A stretch of 64,000 nt of DNA from an uncultured Nitrospiraceae bacterium (GCA_903822005.1 CAIJNL010000005.1:20167-84166), one strand, 5' to 3'; counted from the first letter of the stretch, positions 43,219 through 52,629 are shown. The notes: generated by a model from the letters alone, not told the origin. Numbers and translations: made by a program.

Positions 43219-43779
43219 ATGAAAGCTGATCCAGTGCCCGGGTTTTGGTCCATAGAGTTTCACACCCGCTTTTTCCCGGCGTTAATATGGGACCGTCTGC
43301 GGTCCGGCAAGCGGAAAAGGTCAGGGTTTAGCTTTTTCGCCGGGGTTTACCTTGCCCTCGAAATCTGCCTTGTCCTTATAGTCGCGGGCACTCCCTCGGC
43401 GTTATCTCAAGGATCAGTCTATGGCTGGATAATCTTTGGCATAGGCGCGGCAGGACTTCTAATGTTACTCGTCAACAGCATATCAATGGGCCTTGAAACG
43501 ACTCCAAGCTTTGACTCATTTCTTACAGGTATTTATTTCTTTTTTGTTAATGCTGGTCTGTCTGCCGGAATATTCGTTATGGCTATTGAACACACCCCTC
43601 TCTATCAGGGATTGCAGATGGTGGCTGCCGGACTTGTCGCGGGATACGTTCTTGGCATACTTGCCGGCCTCGGCCTGCAATACCTCGGCTGGATAGCGGA
43701 GTGGCTTGACTCTCTCGCATTGCCGGCGTGTGTGGGTATGATTGTGGTGGACCTGGTATTACTGTCCGGAGTTTTGTGA
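43219..43779 (+). CDS. Membrane protein of unknown function
   Basis: The 186-residue protein has a basic, non-hydrophobic first 35 residues followed by four helices (about 40-58, 68-88, 100-120 and 130-152, with a fifth at 165-185). No family recognised. It follows the exported CNP1-like gene by 15 bases. No ribosome site is evident at the ATG; an internal start cannot be excluded. Confidence 0.5.
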   Translation: MKADPVPGFWSIEFHTRFFPALIWDRLRSGKRKRSGFSFFAGVYLALEICLVLIVAGTPSALSQGSVYGWIIFGIGAAGLLMLLVNSISMGLETTPSFDSFLTGIYFFFVNAGLSAGIFVMAIEHTPLYQGLQMVAAGLVAGYVLGILAGLGLQYLGWIAEWLDSLALPACVGMIVVDLVLLSGVL

Positions 43780-43920
43780 GGATCAAAGGGCACTGAGCAG
43801 ATTCGTACGAGCCTGCCATGGAAAGCTCCTACTGATAACAAATAGTGGTCATGTGTTATAAATATTACCGCTGACTGTGAGATATTTTCAGCTGCCATAC
43901 AGTCCCGCAATTTATTCCGG

Positions 43921-44634
43921 CTATGTACCGAGATAAGCCTCTTTGACCTGCGGATTACCTATCAGCTCCTTACCAGTGCCTTCGAGCACAATAATGCCTG
44001 TCTCTAGCACGTAACAGCGATCCGCAAGGCGCAGGGCCATGTTCGCGTTCTGCTCGACCAGAAGGATCGTCGTTCCAGCGCGGTTGAGTTCCGCAAGCAT
44101 ACTAAATATCTCCTGCGCAAGCAAGGGAGAGAGCCCCATTGAGGGTTCGTCAAGGAGAAGCATCGTGCCTTTGCTCATCAAGGCCCTTCCTACTGCCAGC
44201 ATCTGCTGCTCGCCGCCAGACAGCGTACCGGCAGACTGCTGCCGCCGTTCCTTTAGACGCGGAAAAATATTAAAGATGCGGTCGTAATCGGCTGCGACTT
44301 CTTTCTTGTCCCTCCGCTGCCATGTCGCGAGTTTAAGGTTTTCGAGGACTGTGAGGTTGCCGAATATGCCGCGACCCTCGGGCACATGCGCCATGCCCAT
44401 ACCCACGATCTTGTGCGCAGCCACACCCCGGAGGTCGCGCCCCATGAATGAGACCCTGCCTCCGTATGTAGTCATGCCCGAAAGGGCGCGGAGCGTCGAG
44501 GTCTTGCCGGCTCCGTTGGCTCCAATAAGGGCTACTATCTCTCCCTGCTCCACATGGAAAGATATGACTTTCACGGCAGCAATGCTTCCGTACGATACAG
44601 TCAGGTTATCTGTCTCTATAATCCTATTTCCCAT
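43921..44634 (-). CDS. livF: Branched-chain amino acid ABC ATPase LivF
   Basis: A 237-residue ATPase with Walker A GANGAGKTS, signature LSGGEQQML and Walker B LLLDEPSMGLSP, and the LivF hallmark HVPEGRGIFGNLTVLENL. It energises uptake of Leu/Ile/Val or related amides. The ATG lies inside the end of livG (11-base overlap). Last gene of livKHMGF. Confidence 0.95.
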   Translation of the reverse strand: MGNRIIETDNLTVSYGSIAAVKVISFHVEQGEIVALIGANGAGKTSTLRALSGMTTYGGRVSFMGRDLRGVAAHKIVGMGMAHVPEGRGIFGNLTVLENLKLATWQRRDKKEVAADYDRIFNIFPRLKERRQQSAGTLSGGEQQMLAVGRALMSKGTMLLLDEPSMGLSPLLAQEIFSMLAELNRAGTTILLVEQNANMALRLADRCYVLETGIIVLEGTGKELIGNPQVKEAYLGT

Positions 44635-45406
44635 AATCGTTCACAGCGGGCGTCCCGAGGTATGCCTCGAGGACCTTTGCATTATTCTGTATTTCAGCCG
44701 GGTTCCCTTCGGCAATCGTCGTGCCGAAATCGAGCACCACAAGCCTCTCGCAGATCGACATCACAAAACGCATCTGGTGTTCTATTACAATGATCGTGAG
44801 TTTGAATTCGTTGCGCACCCAATGTATGAATTCCATCAGCCGGTCGATCTCTTTCGGGTTCATGCCCGCGGCCGGTTCATCGAGCAGCAGCAGTTTCGGT
44901 CTGGTAGCAAGCGCCCTTACTATTTCGAGCCTGCGCTGCATTCCGTAAGGCAGGTTCTTGGCGAGTTCATCTGCAAATTCTTCCATGCTGAAAAAAGAGA
45001 GCAGTTCCATCGAATGGGCCCTTATCCTCTTCTCCTCGGCCCGGTACCGTCCCGCATGAAGCAGGGCCTCGATCGGAGTATATTTAGTTCCGGAATAATG
45101 CGCGATCCTGATATTGTCGAGTACGCTCAGGTCGCTGAAAAGGCGGATATTCTGAAAAGTGCGAGCTATGCCGAGGGCCGTAATGCTGTTGGGCGACTTG
45201 CCGACAGTCTCCTGTCCGTTAAACATTATGCTGCCGCTCGTGGCCTTGTATACTCCGGTCATTATGTTGAAGACGGTAGTTTTCCCCGCGCCGTTCGGTC
45301 CGATGATCCCGATCAGTTCATGCTCCCTGAGTTCCAGGTTGAATTCCGAAACCGCGCAGAGCCCGCCGAAATAATGCGTTATATTTTCCGCTTTCAGGAG
45401 AACCAT
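44624..45406 (-). CDS. livG: Branched-chain amino acid ABC ATPase LivG
   Basis: The 260-residue second ATPase: Walker A GPNGAGKTT, IARTFQNIRLFSDLSVLDNI (typical of LivG), and Walker B LLLLDEPAAGMNPKE. The signature motif is LPYGMQRRLEI rather than LSGGQ, as is usual for LivG. Works as heterodimer with LivF. Starts within the end of livM (13-base overlap). Confidence 0.95.
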   Translation of the reverse strand: MVLLKAENITHYFGGLCAVSEFNLELREHELIGIIGPNGAGKTTVFNIMTGVYKATSGSIMFNGQETVGKSPNSITALGIARTFQNIRLFSDLSVLDNIRIAHYSGTKYTPIEALLHAGRYRAEEKRIRAHSMELLSFFSMEEFADELAKNLPYGMQRRLEIVRALATRPKLLLLDEPAAGMNPKEIDRLMEFIHWVRNEFKLTIIVIEHQMRFVMSICERLVVLDFGTTIAEGNPAEIQNNAKVLEAYLGTPAVNDYGK

Positions 45407-46374
45407 TTTCTTATTCCCTTTACGCCTCTATTGCTGTTGATCCTGTCGAGGACCGGCACAAACCAGGTAAGCTCTTTTAGCCCCATGATCCCGCGCGGCC
45501 TGAAGAGCATCAGGAATATCAGTATAAGCGGCATGATTACCATGCGCCATATCTCGAGCGGCCTTAGTATCTCAAGCAGCAGGGTGTAGACCGTGGCGCC
45601 GAGGATCGACCCCGCTATGGAGCCTATGCCGCCAAGATAGACCATGATCAGTATGTCCGTGGATTTTATGATATCGAACATGCGCGGATTAATGAACTGC
45701 AGCAGATGCGCAAACAGCCCTCCGGCAACCCCCGCAAAGAATGAAGAAATGACAAAGGCAAGCAGTTTTACCTGCTTTGTGTTCACGCTCATCAGGTCGC
45801 TCGCGATCTCGTCCTCCCTGATGGACAGAACGCCGCGTCCGTAGTTCGAATAAATGAAATTTCTGATCACCCAGATAGTAATGAGTGTCCAGAAGAATGC
45901 GACCGGCAACGTGGTCAGCTTGTCCATGCCGAGAAATCCCCTGGCGCCGCCCACCGCATCAATATTTTCGAGCACCGATTTAATGATCATGTTGAAAGCC
46001 AGGGTGACTATAGCCAGATAGTCGCCGCGCGTCCTGAATGACGGGATCGCAACGATGAGACCGAGCAAAGCGGCGCCTACTCCTCCCGCTATGACCGCAA
46101 AAGGGAACAGCCAGGCTGCAGATGCGGACGAAAGACACTTCACCGTGATGATAGCGGAGATATATGCGCCGGCTGACATGAAACCAGCGTGGCCGACCGA
46201 AAACTCACCCATATAACCGTTTATCAGGTTAAGGCTGAGGGCGAGTATTATGTTGATGCATATGTAGATGAGTATCATCTGTACATAAAGATCGAGAAGA
46301 CCGAAGTATGGGATCGCGAAAGACAGTATAAATCCGGCAGCAATTAATATTATGGGCCACAGGCGCGCTTTCAT
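45394..46374 (-). CDS. livM: Branched-chain amino acid ABC permease LivM
   Basis: A 326-residue permease with nine or so helices and the LivM markers NLINGYMGEFSVGHAGFMSA, SFRTRGDYLAIVTLAFNMII and YLGGIGSIAGSILGA. With LivH it forms the membrane channel. Begins four bases after livH. Confidence 0.95.
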   Translation of the reverse strand: MKARLWPIILIAAGFILSFAIPYFGLLDLYVQMILIYICINIILALSLNLINGYMGEFSVGHAGFMSAGAYISAIITVKCLSSASAAWLFPFAVIAGGVGAALLGLIVAIPSFRTRGDYLAIVTLAFNMIIKSVLENIDAVGGARGFLGMDKLTTLPVAFFWTLITIWVIRNFIYSNYGRGVLSIREDEIASDLMSVNTKQVKLLAFVISSFFAGVAGGLFAHLLQFINPRMFDIIKSTDILIMVYLGGIGSIAGSILGATVYTLLLEILRPLEIWRMVIMPLILIFLMLFRPRGIMGLKELTWFVPVLDRINSNRGVKGIRKWFS

Positions 46375-46378
46375 CGTC

Positions 46379-47254
46379 TTAAACCTTTTGCGGCCTTGGC
46401 TTGCCCATGATCCCGTAGGGTCGCACTATCAGCAGGATAAGCAGAAGTGAAAACGCGGTAAAGTCGCGGTAGGTAGACGGAAAGAATGCTGCCACCATGA
46501 TCTCGGTGGCTCCGAGTATATATCCGCCTATCACGGCGCCCCGTATATTGCCTATGCCGCCAACCACTGCCGCTATGAAGGCCTTCCATCCAACGATAAT
46601 GCCCATGTATGGATCGATGATAGGATATGCCATGCCGTACATCATGCCGGCCGCGCCGCCAAGACCGCTTCCGATCGCGAAGGTTATAGAAATGACATTG
46701 TTGACCGGGACCCCCATAAGGGGGACCACATTTTTGTCCCAGGAGATGGCGCGCATGGCCATGCCTACCCGTGTATGCTGGACAATAAAATGCAGCACCG
46801 TCATGAGGGCGAGCGATAACAGGATAATAATGACCTGCAGGGACGAAATAGTCAATCCTCCGAAGGTCCAGCTGGTATTTTCAATAATGGCCGGAATGTG
46901 CTTCGGATAAGGGCTGAGGGCAAGCGTGAAATTCTCGAGGAATATGCCGACCCCGAGCGCGGTGATAATGGCCGAAACACGAGGGGCCTGGCGCAGCGGT
47001 TTATAGGCCGCCCTTTCTACAATCACTCCAAGCAGCGAGACCCCGATTATGGATAAAATCATGGCAGGCACAAAAGGCAAGCCCATAAAGGTGACGACAA
47101 CAAAGCAGATGAATGCCCCGACCATAAAAAAATCGCCATGGGCAAAATTGATCATGCTCAATATGCCGTAGACCATCGTATACCCCAAAGCTATCAGGGC
47201 ATATATGCTGCCAAGCTGTAGGGCGTTCAGGCCCTGCTGGAGGAAATAGGTCAA
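46379..47254 (-). CDS. livH: Branched-chain amino acid ABC permease LivH
   Basis: A 291-residue permease: ALGYTMVYGILSMINFAHGD, VPLMGVPVNNVISITFAIGS and AAVVGGIGNIRGAVIGGYIL are LivH signatures. The start is TTG at 47254 with AAAGG close upstream. A hairpin separates it from livK. Confidence 0.95.
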   Translation of the reverse strand: MTYFLQQGLNALQLGSIYALIALGYTMVYGILSMINFAHGDFFMVGAFICFVVVTFMGLPFVPAMILSIIGVSLLGVIVERAAYKPLRQAPRVSAIITALGVGIFLENFTLALSPYPKHIPAIIENTSWTFGGLTISSLQVIIILLSLALMTVLHFIVQHTRVGMAMRAISWDKNVVPLMGVPVNNVISITFAIGSGLGGAAGMMYGMAYPIIDPYMGIIVGWKAFIAAVVGGIGNIRGAVIGGYILGATEIMVAAFFPSTYRDFTAFSLLLILLIVRPYGIMGKPRPQKV

Positions 47255-47261
47255 GCCCTTT

Positions 47262-47287
47262 CCCCCTCAGTCGTATGATTGAGGGGG
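47262..47287 (-). terminator. livK-livH intergenic hairpin
   Basis: CCCCCTCA and TGAGGGGG form an eight-pair GC-rich stem with a ten-base loop and no T-run. Such a hairpin after the binding-protein gene usually protects its message and gives it higher expression than the downstream permease genes. Confidence 0.55.
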
Positions 47288-47332
47288 CGGGGCCTGCTCA
47301 GCAATGATAAGTCTCTCTTTAAAGCGGTCTTC

Positions 47333-48502
47333 CTACGGCTGGGCATCTGCAAACCAGACAAACTTGCCATCCTGGATCTGCAGGATGACCGCGCTCTTGA
47401 TCGGATCTCCGGAACCTTCCTTGAACTGCATCTTCCCGGTAACGCCGTCGTAATTGGGTATCTTGGCCATCGCGTCGCGGACTGACTGACGGTCGAGTTT
47501 ACCGGCGCCTGCCAGGGCCTGCTTCAGGAGCCCGAACGAGTCGTAAGTAAGGGCCGCGACATCATCAGGGACCTTGCCGTCATAGGCCTTTTTATATGCC
47601 TCTATGAATTTTTTGACCACCGGCGTAGCTGACTCGGCGGAATAATGTGTGCTGAAATAATATCCTTCACAATCCTTGCCGCAGAGCTTTATCATGTCCT
47701 GGCTGCCCCATGAATCGCTGCCAATAAAGGGGACCTTGATACCGAGCCTGTGCGCCTGCTGCACCTGCAGCGGGACTTCATTGTAATAATTCGGCAGGAA
47801 AATCACGTCCGGTGCCGCATTCTTAATCTTTGTCAGCTGGGCTGAAAAGTCCTTATCATTGGTTGTATATGATTCAAAGGCAACTATCTTGCCGCCTTTT
47901 TCTTCGAATGTCTGCTTGAAGAATTCCGCAATGCCTTTATTGTAGTCAGAGGCAACGTCATACAACACTGCGGCTTTTTTGGCCTTGATGTTGTCCATGG
48001 CGAATTTGGCCACAACGCGGCCCTGGAAAGGGTCTATAAAAGCGGCCCTGAAAATATATTTCTTGGGAGCGGAGGTCTTGGCATCCAGCGTGGTCTTCGG
48101 ATTTGTGGACCACGGGGTTATCAGAACGACCTTCGAGCTTTCGGCTATCTCGGAAGCAGGGATCGCGTTGCTGCTCGAATTCGGTCCGATTATGGCAATG
48201 ACATTTTTTTGTGTGATGAGTTTCTGGGCGGCTGACGCGGCCTGGTCCGGCTTGCTCGCGCTGTCCTCTATAAAGAGTTCTACTTTGTACTTCTTGCCGC
48301 CTATGTCTATACCGCCTGCGTCGTTGATCTCCTTTACAGCCATCTCGGCAGCATTTTTGCACGAGGCGCCGACTGCAGGGATATCTCCGGTTAACTCGGA
48401 TATCAGCCCTATCCTGATCGCGGAGTCGTCCGACTTCTGGCAGCCAAGAAGCACGAGGCCTGCAATACATGCGGCAACAGTTAAAAACAAGACTTTCTTC
48501 AT
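47333..48502 (-). CDS. livK: Branched-chain amino acid binding lipoprotein
   Basis: A 389-residue precursor with a lipoprotein signal (LVLLGCQKSD, lipidated Cys21) and a type I periplasmic binding fold: IRIGLISELTGDIPAVG, AVKEINDAGGIDIGGKKYKV, IGPNSSSNAIPASEIAESS. It captures the ligand and hands it to LivHM. The start ATG 48502 follows a GGGGGG run. First gene of the operon, with a good promoter upstream. Confidence 0.95.
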   Translation of the reverse strand: MKKVLFLTVAACIAGLVLLGCQKSDDSAIRIGLISELTGDIPAVGASCKNAAEMAVKEINDAGGIDIGGKKYKVELFIEDSASKPDQAASAAQKLITQKNVIAIIGPNSSSNAIPASEIAESSKVVLITPWSTNPKTTLDAKTSAPKKYIFRAAFIDPFQGRVVAKFAMDNIKAKKAAVLYDVASDYNKGIAEFFKQTFEEKGGKIVAFESYTTNDKDFSAQLTKIKNAAPDVIFLPNYYNEVPLQVQQAHRLGIKVPFIGSDSWGSQDMIKLCGKDCEGYYFSTHYSAESATPVVKKFIEAYKKAYDGKVPDDVAALTYDSFGLLKQALAGAGKLDRQSVRDAMAKIPNYDGVTGKMQFKEGSGDPIKSAVILQIQDGKFVWFADAQP

Positions 48503-48558
48503 TGTGTCCCCCCGGTTTATATTAAGACTCAAAATGTTCCTCTGGACATAAACGATAG

Positions 48559-48587
48559 AGTTTAACACCCTGTAAATATTGTGTCAA
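48559..48587 (-). promoter_or_regulatory. Sigma-70 promoter of the liv operon
   Basis: On the minus strand TTGACA (48582-48587), a 17-base spacer and TAAACT (48559-48564) lie about 57 bases before the livK start. Confidence 0.7.
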
Positions 48588-48698
48588 ACGGGTCTCTTTC
48601 TGCCCTGCATGAGACATCTGTGGTTACACGCATGAAGGCATTCGGGCAGGTGGAAATGAGTCGGGAAACGTACTGTCAGTGGTTTGCGCCCACTCCGC

Positions 48699-49922
48699 TT
48701 ATTTCAGCGCCTGTTTCATTCTCCCGCCCCTCGGTATTATCGCTATGCCTGATGCCTGATCAATATGGGAACGGAAGCGGTCCTTGTCGGGATCAAACCC
48801 GATCTGTTCGCAATCACTCAGCACATTGTGTTTGTCGATAATTACCCTGCGCAGGCTGCAGCCCTTGTTTATGGTGACACCATCCATTATGATGCATTCA
48901 TCTATAGTGACGCCGTCTTCTATAACGACCCCGCTCTGGATAATCGAGTTGCTGATCTTCGCCCTCTTGATAATTGATCCTTCGGCTATAAGGCTGTTTT
49001 TGATCCGGCCGCCGAGTATCTTGGTCGAAGGCCCGACAAAGCCCTGCGGATGAATGGGCCACTCCTTATTGTGCGCGTCAAAAACCGGCTTCTCCCCAAG
49101 CAGATCACAATGGGCATCGAAATAGGCCTGTATGGTCCCCACATCGCGCCAATAGCCTTTTTCCTCATACGGTTTCGTTCCGGGTATAATATTTTCAGTG
49201 AAATCATACGCAAAGACCTTCCCTTTTTTTACGAGGCCGGGGATAATGTGCGCCCCAAAGTCATTCTCCTTCTTCTGGGACTTTACGAGCGCTTCTATCA
49301 GCACATCGGTCCTGAATATATAATTGCCCATCGAAACAAAGGCCCTCTTCGGATCATCCGGCATCGAAACAGGCTCCTTCGGTTTTTCCTGGAATCCGGT
49401 TATCCGTTTTTCCCTGTCCGCGACTATAACTCCAAAGGCCGATGCCTGGTCCAGCGGCACCGGACGGGCCGCAACAGTCACGTCCGCTTCGTTTTTGATA
49501 TGGAAATCGATCATCTGGCTGATATCCATGCGATATATGTGGTCAGCGCCGAATATGACAACCAGGTCTGCTTTGTGGTCCTTGATAAGATTGATATTCT
49601 GCAATACCGCGTCGGCAGTGCCCTGAAACCACTCGGGACCCATCTTCATCTGGGGCGGAACAACCGCGACAAAATGGTCTTTGACAATGGAAGAAAAGTT
49701 CCAGTACTGCCTGACATGCTCAATGAGAGACTGGGACTTGTACTGCACAAGCAGATAGATGGAATAAATGCCGGAATTCACAAAATTGCTGAGCACGAAA
49801 TCGACTATCCTGTACCTGCCGCCAAAAGGCACCGAAGGCTTTGACCGGAAAGATGTAAGAGGAAAGAGGCGCTCTCCTTTGCCGCCAGCGAGTATAAACG
49901 CAAGAACCTTCGGATGTGCCAT
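48699..49922 (-). CDS. glgC: Glucose-1-phosphate adenylyltransferase
   Basis: The 407-residue protein shows the pyrophosphorylase core (FILAGGKGERLFPLTSFRSK, GTADAVLQNI, FGADHIYRMD, GFQEKPKEP, EEKGYWRDVGTI) and a C-terminal left-handed beta helix. It makes ADP-glucose for glycogen and is normally the allosterically regulated step. GGAGG precedes the ATG. No other glg gene is adjacent. Confidence 0.95.
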   Translation of the reverse strand: MAHPKVLAFILAGGKGERLFPLTSFRSKPSVPFGGRYRIVDFVLSNFVNSGIYSIYLLVQYKSQSLIEHVRQYWNFSSIVKDHFVAVVPPQMKMGPEWFQGTADAVLQNINLIKDHKADLVVIFGADHIYRMDISQMIDFHIKNEADVTVAARPVPLDQASAFGVIVADREKRITGFQEKPKEPVSMPDDPKRAFVSMGNYIFRTDVLIEALVKSQKKENDFGAHIIPGLVKKGKVFAYDFTENIIPGTKPYEEKGYWRDVGTIQAYFDAHCDLLGEKPVFDAHNKEWPIHPQGFVGPSTKILGGRIKNSLIAEGSIIKRAKISNSIIQSGVVIEDGVTIDECIIMDGVTINKGCSLRRVIIDKHNVLSDCEQIGFDPDKDRFRSHIDQASGIAIIPRGGRMKQALK

Positions 49923-50059
49923 GGTTGAGCCTCCGTGAAACCGGTTTTTCTGATCATCTGCAATAGTTCATTATATCAGTTTCCATGGAGGAGAGAATAC
50001 CGGCAGTGACCTGCTGATGTGAATCGTCGGGGGCCTCAAATATGCCGGGTTCAGGGCGC

Positions 50060-50096
50060 AAAAAAAAGGGGGCTTCGACCAGAATCGATGCCCCCT
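50060..50096 (-). terminator. Rho-independent terminator after XRE gene
   Basis: On the minus strand GGGGGC pairs with GCCCCC around a 16-base loop and is followed by eight T. It lies 54 bases past the XRE gene stop. Confidence 0.85.
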
Positions 50097-50149
50097 GATG
50101 TCCTGAGATCTTCCCGGGAATCTGCAGGAGAGTTACAGTCTGTAAAACC

Positions 50150-50536
50150 TTATTTGCGTTTTTTCTTCTTTGGCGCGTTGAGCACCGCCAGCGATTTCCT
50201 GTCTTTCGCAGCAGCCTTCGAAAACTCGAAGAAAGCGAGCCTCTCTTTCTTCCCCTTAATGCGCCTGAAATTTGTAACGAGGGACTGCTCCTCTTTGGAA
50301 AGCCCGCCCTGAAGCTTGGCATCCTTGAGGGCGCCTTTCTTCTCTTCCGGGAAAAACGTGAACACGGATGTGCCGAGGGCGTCCGCAATCTGCTTCAGCC
50401 TGTCGACACTGATGCTGCTTGTCCCCTTCTCGTACTTCTGCACCTGCTGGTAGGATACACCCACATGATCTGCAAGCGACATTTGTGACATGCGTCTTGA
50501 TTTCCTGATCTCCCTGATTAACTGGCCAATCTCCAT
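50150..50536 (-). CDS. XRE-family transcriptional regulator
   Basis: The 128-residue protein has an N-terminal helix-turn-helix (IREIRKSRRMSQMSLADHVG, then VSYQQVQKYEKGTSSISVDR) and a basic C-terminal half ending NAPKKKKRK. Cro/C1-type regulators of this size often control stress or mobile genes; targets are unknown. GGAGGGG upstream of ATG. It is divergent from gspA, and a TTGCAAA/TTTGCAA dyad lies in the 250-base gap near 50637-50660, a possible operator. Confidence 0.85.
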   Translation of the reverse strand: MEIGQLIREIRKSRRMSQMSLADHVGVSYQQVQKYEKGTSSISVDRLKQIADALGTSVFTFFPEEKKGALKDAKLQGGLSKEEQSLVTNFRRIKGKKERLAFFEFSKAAAKDRKSLAVLNAPKKKKRK

Positions 50537-50786
50537 AAATACCCCTCCCGATGGTAGTACTAAATTCTAAAATGTGAAGGTCATAAAAAGCAACTGAACT
50601 TTTGCCGGTCAGTTCCTTACGTCAATTCCCCTCAAAATTGCAAACAGTACAGGTTTTGCAAGCGGCAATGTTATCTTTAGACGGCCTCATATCTTGGCCA
50701 AAATTTGATTTTTCGGCCTGTATAAGGTACGCTTGTAGAACCTGTAGTGTACGCACGGGCAATGCATTCCATATCCGGAGCCAAAC

Positions 50787-51668
50787 ATGTATAAGGAATA
50801 TTTCGGGCTGAAAGACCTGCCGTTTTCGATTTCTCCTGATCCGAGTTTTTTGTACATGAGCGAAAAACATCGCGAAGCGCTTGCCCATCTTTTATTCGGG
50901 ATCAAGTCAGAGGGCGCCTTCGTGCTGCTTACCGGAGAGGTTGGCACTGGCAAGACCACCATCTGCCGCTGCATGCTTGACAGCCTGCCCGAGAACTGCG
51001 ACACCGCATTTATCATTAACCCGAGACTTAGTGATATCGAACTCCTCGCGACCATATGCGAAGAGATCGGGATACCCGGTCCTGAGGGGACTTCCAGCAT
51101 AAAGATTTTTGTCGATCTGATCAACCGGCGGCTTCTTGATTCCCATGCTGCGGGCCGACGGACGCTGCTTATTATCGACGAAGCGCAGAACCTTAGCCCT
51201 GAAGTCCTGGAGCAGTTGCGCCTTCTCACCAACCTCGAAACCAATCGGGCCAAACTCCTTCAGATAGTGCTGATAGGACAGCCTGAGCTTCGCGATATGC
51301 TTGCCAGGACTGAACTTCGCCAGCTCTCTCAGCGCATTACTGCGCGTTTTCACCTGGAACCCCTGTCGCAGAAAGAGGTCTCTGATTACATTTCTCATCG
51401 CCTCATTGTAGCAGGGGCGCGTCACAGGCTCTTTCCGCTTGCGGTGACCCGAACGCTTTATCGATTAAGCAAGGGGATACCACGCCTCATAAATCTTATA
51501 TGCGACCGGGCATTGCTCGGGGCTTATGTTCAGGGTAAAGAGATGGTCGACGGAATGACGTTAAAAAAGGCCGCCGCCGAGGTTTTGGGATCGAACAGAT
51601 CACCCGGAATGTTAAAAAGATTCTGGCACCGGTTTCGCCGGCAGGGACTTTCGGGAGCTGCTTCTTGA
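50787..51668 (+). CDS. gspA: GspA/ExeA-like AAA+ ATPase
   Basis: The 293-residue protein matches the ExeA/GspA ATPase domain: MYKEYFGLKDLPFSISPDPS, Walker A GEVGTGKTT, Walker B LLIIDEAQNL and PELRDMLARTELRQLSQRIT. There is no C-terminal peptidoglycan-binding domain or transmembrane helix, so it is the short form (also used by MSHA pilus systems as MshM). With GspB it helps the type II secretin pass the peptidoglycan. Ribosome site GGAG before ATG. Confidence 0.88.
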   Translation: MYKEYFGLKDLPFSISPDPSFLYMSEKHREALAHLLFGIKSEGAFVLLTGEVGTGKTTICRCMLDSLPENCDTAFIINPRLSDIELLATICEEIGIPGPEGTSSIKIFVDLINRRLLDSHAAGRRTLLIIDEAQNLSPEVLEQLRLLTNLETNRAKLLQIVLIGQPELRDMLARTELRQLSQRITARFHLEPLSQKEVSDYISHRLIVAGARHRLFPLAVTRTLYRLSKGIPRLINLICDRALLGAYVQGKEMVDGMTLKKAAAEVLGSNRSPGMLKRFWHRFRRQGLSGAAS

Positions 51669-51696
51669 GATTATTAATCTTATACGGGGATGAGAC

Positions 51697-52389
51697 ATGT
51701 CATACATTCTTGATGCTTTAAAAAAAGCGGAGCAGGAACGCAAACGGGGCACAGCTCCTGATCTGCTGGATGATCACGGCTACGCACCCCGGGGGACGAA
51801 AAGGCGTCTATGGCTCTATGCTCTTTTGTTTTTTTTCGTGATAGCAGCGGGTAGTCTGGGATGGTACCTGGGCCATGATGAAGCTCCTGCTGATTCTTTG
51901 CCCTTCCAGTCATCACACTCGCAGGCTGTTCCGGACATTCACGCGCCTCAGCCACAGCAGGCCGCGCAGCAGCAGCCCCAATCCGCTCAGCAGCCGCTTG
52001 TGCCCGGCAGGAATTCTGTTGCCGCGGACAAGGAACGACTTACGGATACTGGGACTACAGTCAAGATGGCGCAGCCGCAAAGGATTACAAAAGAACGGCT
52101 GCCGGCATTACAAGCCGAACAGGCCGGCCCTGCTTCTGAGATAAAACCAGATCCCAATAAAATTTACTCTATCTCTGAATTGCCTGAATCCGTATCAAAG
52201 GCACTTCCGGCATTCGCAATCTCGACCCATATTTATTCAACAGAGCCAACCGAACGCCTCGCATCCATTAATGGAAATATAGGGCGGGAGGGACGCGAGA
52301 TAATGCCGGGTATAGTTCTCGAGTCGGTTTTGCCTGATGGCGTGATATTGAAACATCATGGGTATCGTTTCAGGGTGATACTGAGATAG
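51697..52389 (+). CDS. gspB: GspB-like general secretion protein B
   Basis: A 230-residue bitopic inner-membrane protein. A short cytosolic N-terminus (MSYILDALKKAEQERKRG) is the GspB/ExeB hallmark. It is followed by one helix (LWLYALLFFFVIAAGSLGWY), a Gln/Pro/Ala-rich periplasmic linker and the C-terminal T2SSB domain (ALPAFAISTHIYSTEPTERL; MPGIVLESVLPDGVILKHHG). It begins 28 bases after gspA. No secretin gene is in the window. Confidence 0.88.
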   Translation: MSYILDALKKAEQERKRGTAPDLLDDHGYAPRGTKRRLWLYALLFFFVIAAGSLGWYLGHDEAPADSLPFQSSHSQAVPDIHAPQPQQAAQQQPQSAQQPLVPGRNSVAADKERLTDTGTTVKMAQPQRITKERLPALQAEQAGPASEIKPDPNKIYSISELPESVSKALPAFAISTHIYSTEPTERLASINGNIGREGREIMPGIVLESVLPDGVILKHHGYRFRVILR

Positions 52390-52629
52390 TTATTGGCCGG
52401 CCCGAAACTCCCTTACCTCTTTCACGGTTACGACTGGTCCGAGTGCCTGCAGGACCGCGGACTTCTGTTCAGGCAAAAAGCGGATACAGACACCGCAGTC
52501 GGAACTGATCTGTCTCGGAATAGGTATGATTTTGTGAGAAATGGCGGCACGCTTCAGGATTTTCTCGGCCTTCATCGCATGGCTTACCGAACTGAACAAA
52601 GCGATAAGATATTCCTCTTCCCCTTTCAC
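52390..52629 (-). CDS. DUF3343 protein
   Basis: The 79-residue protein (YLIALFSSVSHAMKAEKILK; IPIPRQISSDCGVCIRF) belongs to DUF3343, small proteins with a conserved Cys pair in CGVC. They are often encoded with YedF and suspected of carrying sulfur or selenium. The start is GTG overlapping the yedF stop as GTGA, so it is coupled to it. Its stop abuts that of gspB on the other strand. Confidence 0.8.
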   Translation of the reverse strand: MKGEEEYLIALFSSVSHAMKAEKILKRAAISHKIIPIPRQISSDCGVCIRFLPEQKSAVLQALGPVVTVKEVREFRAGQ

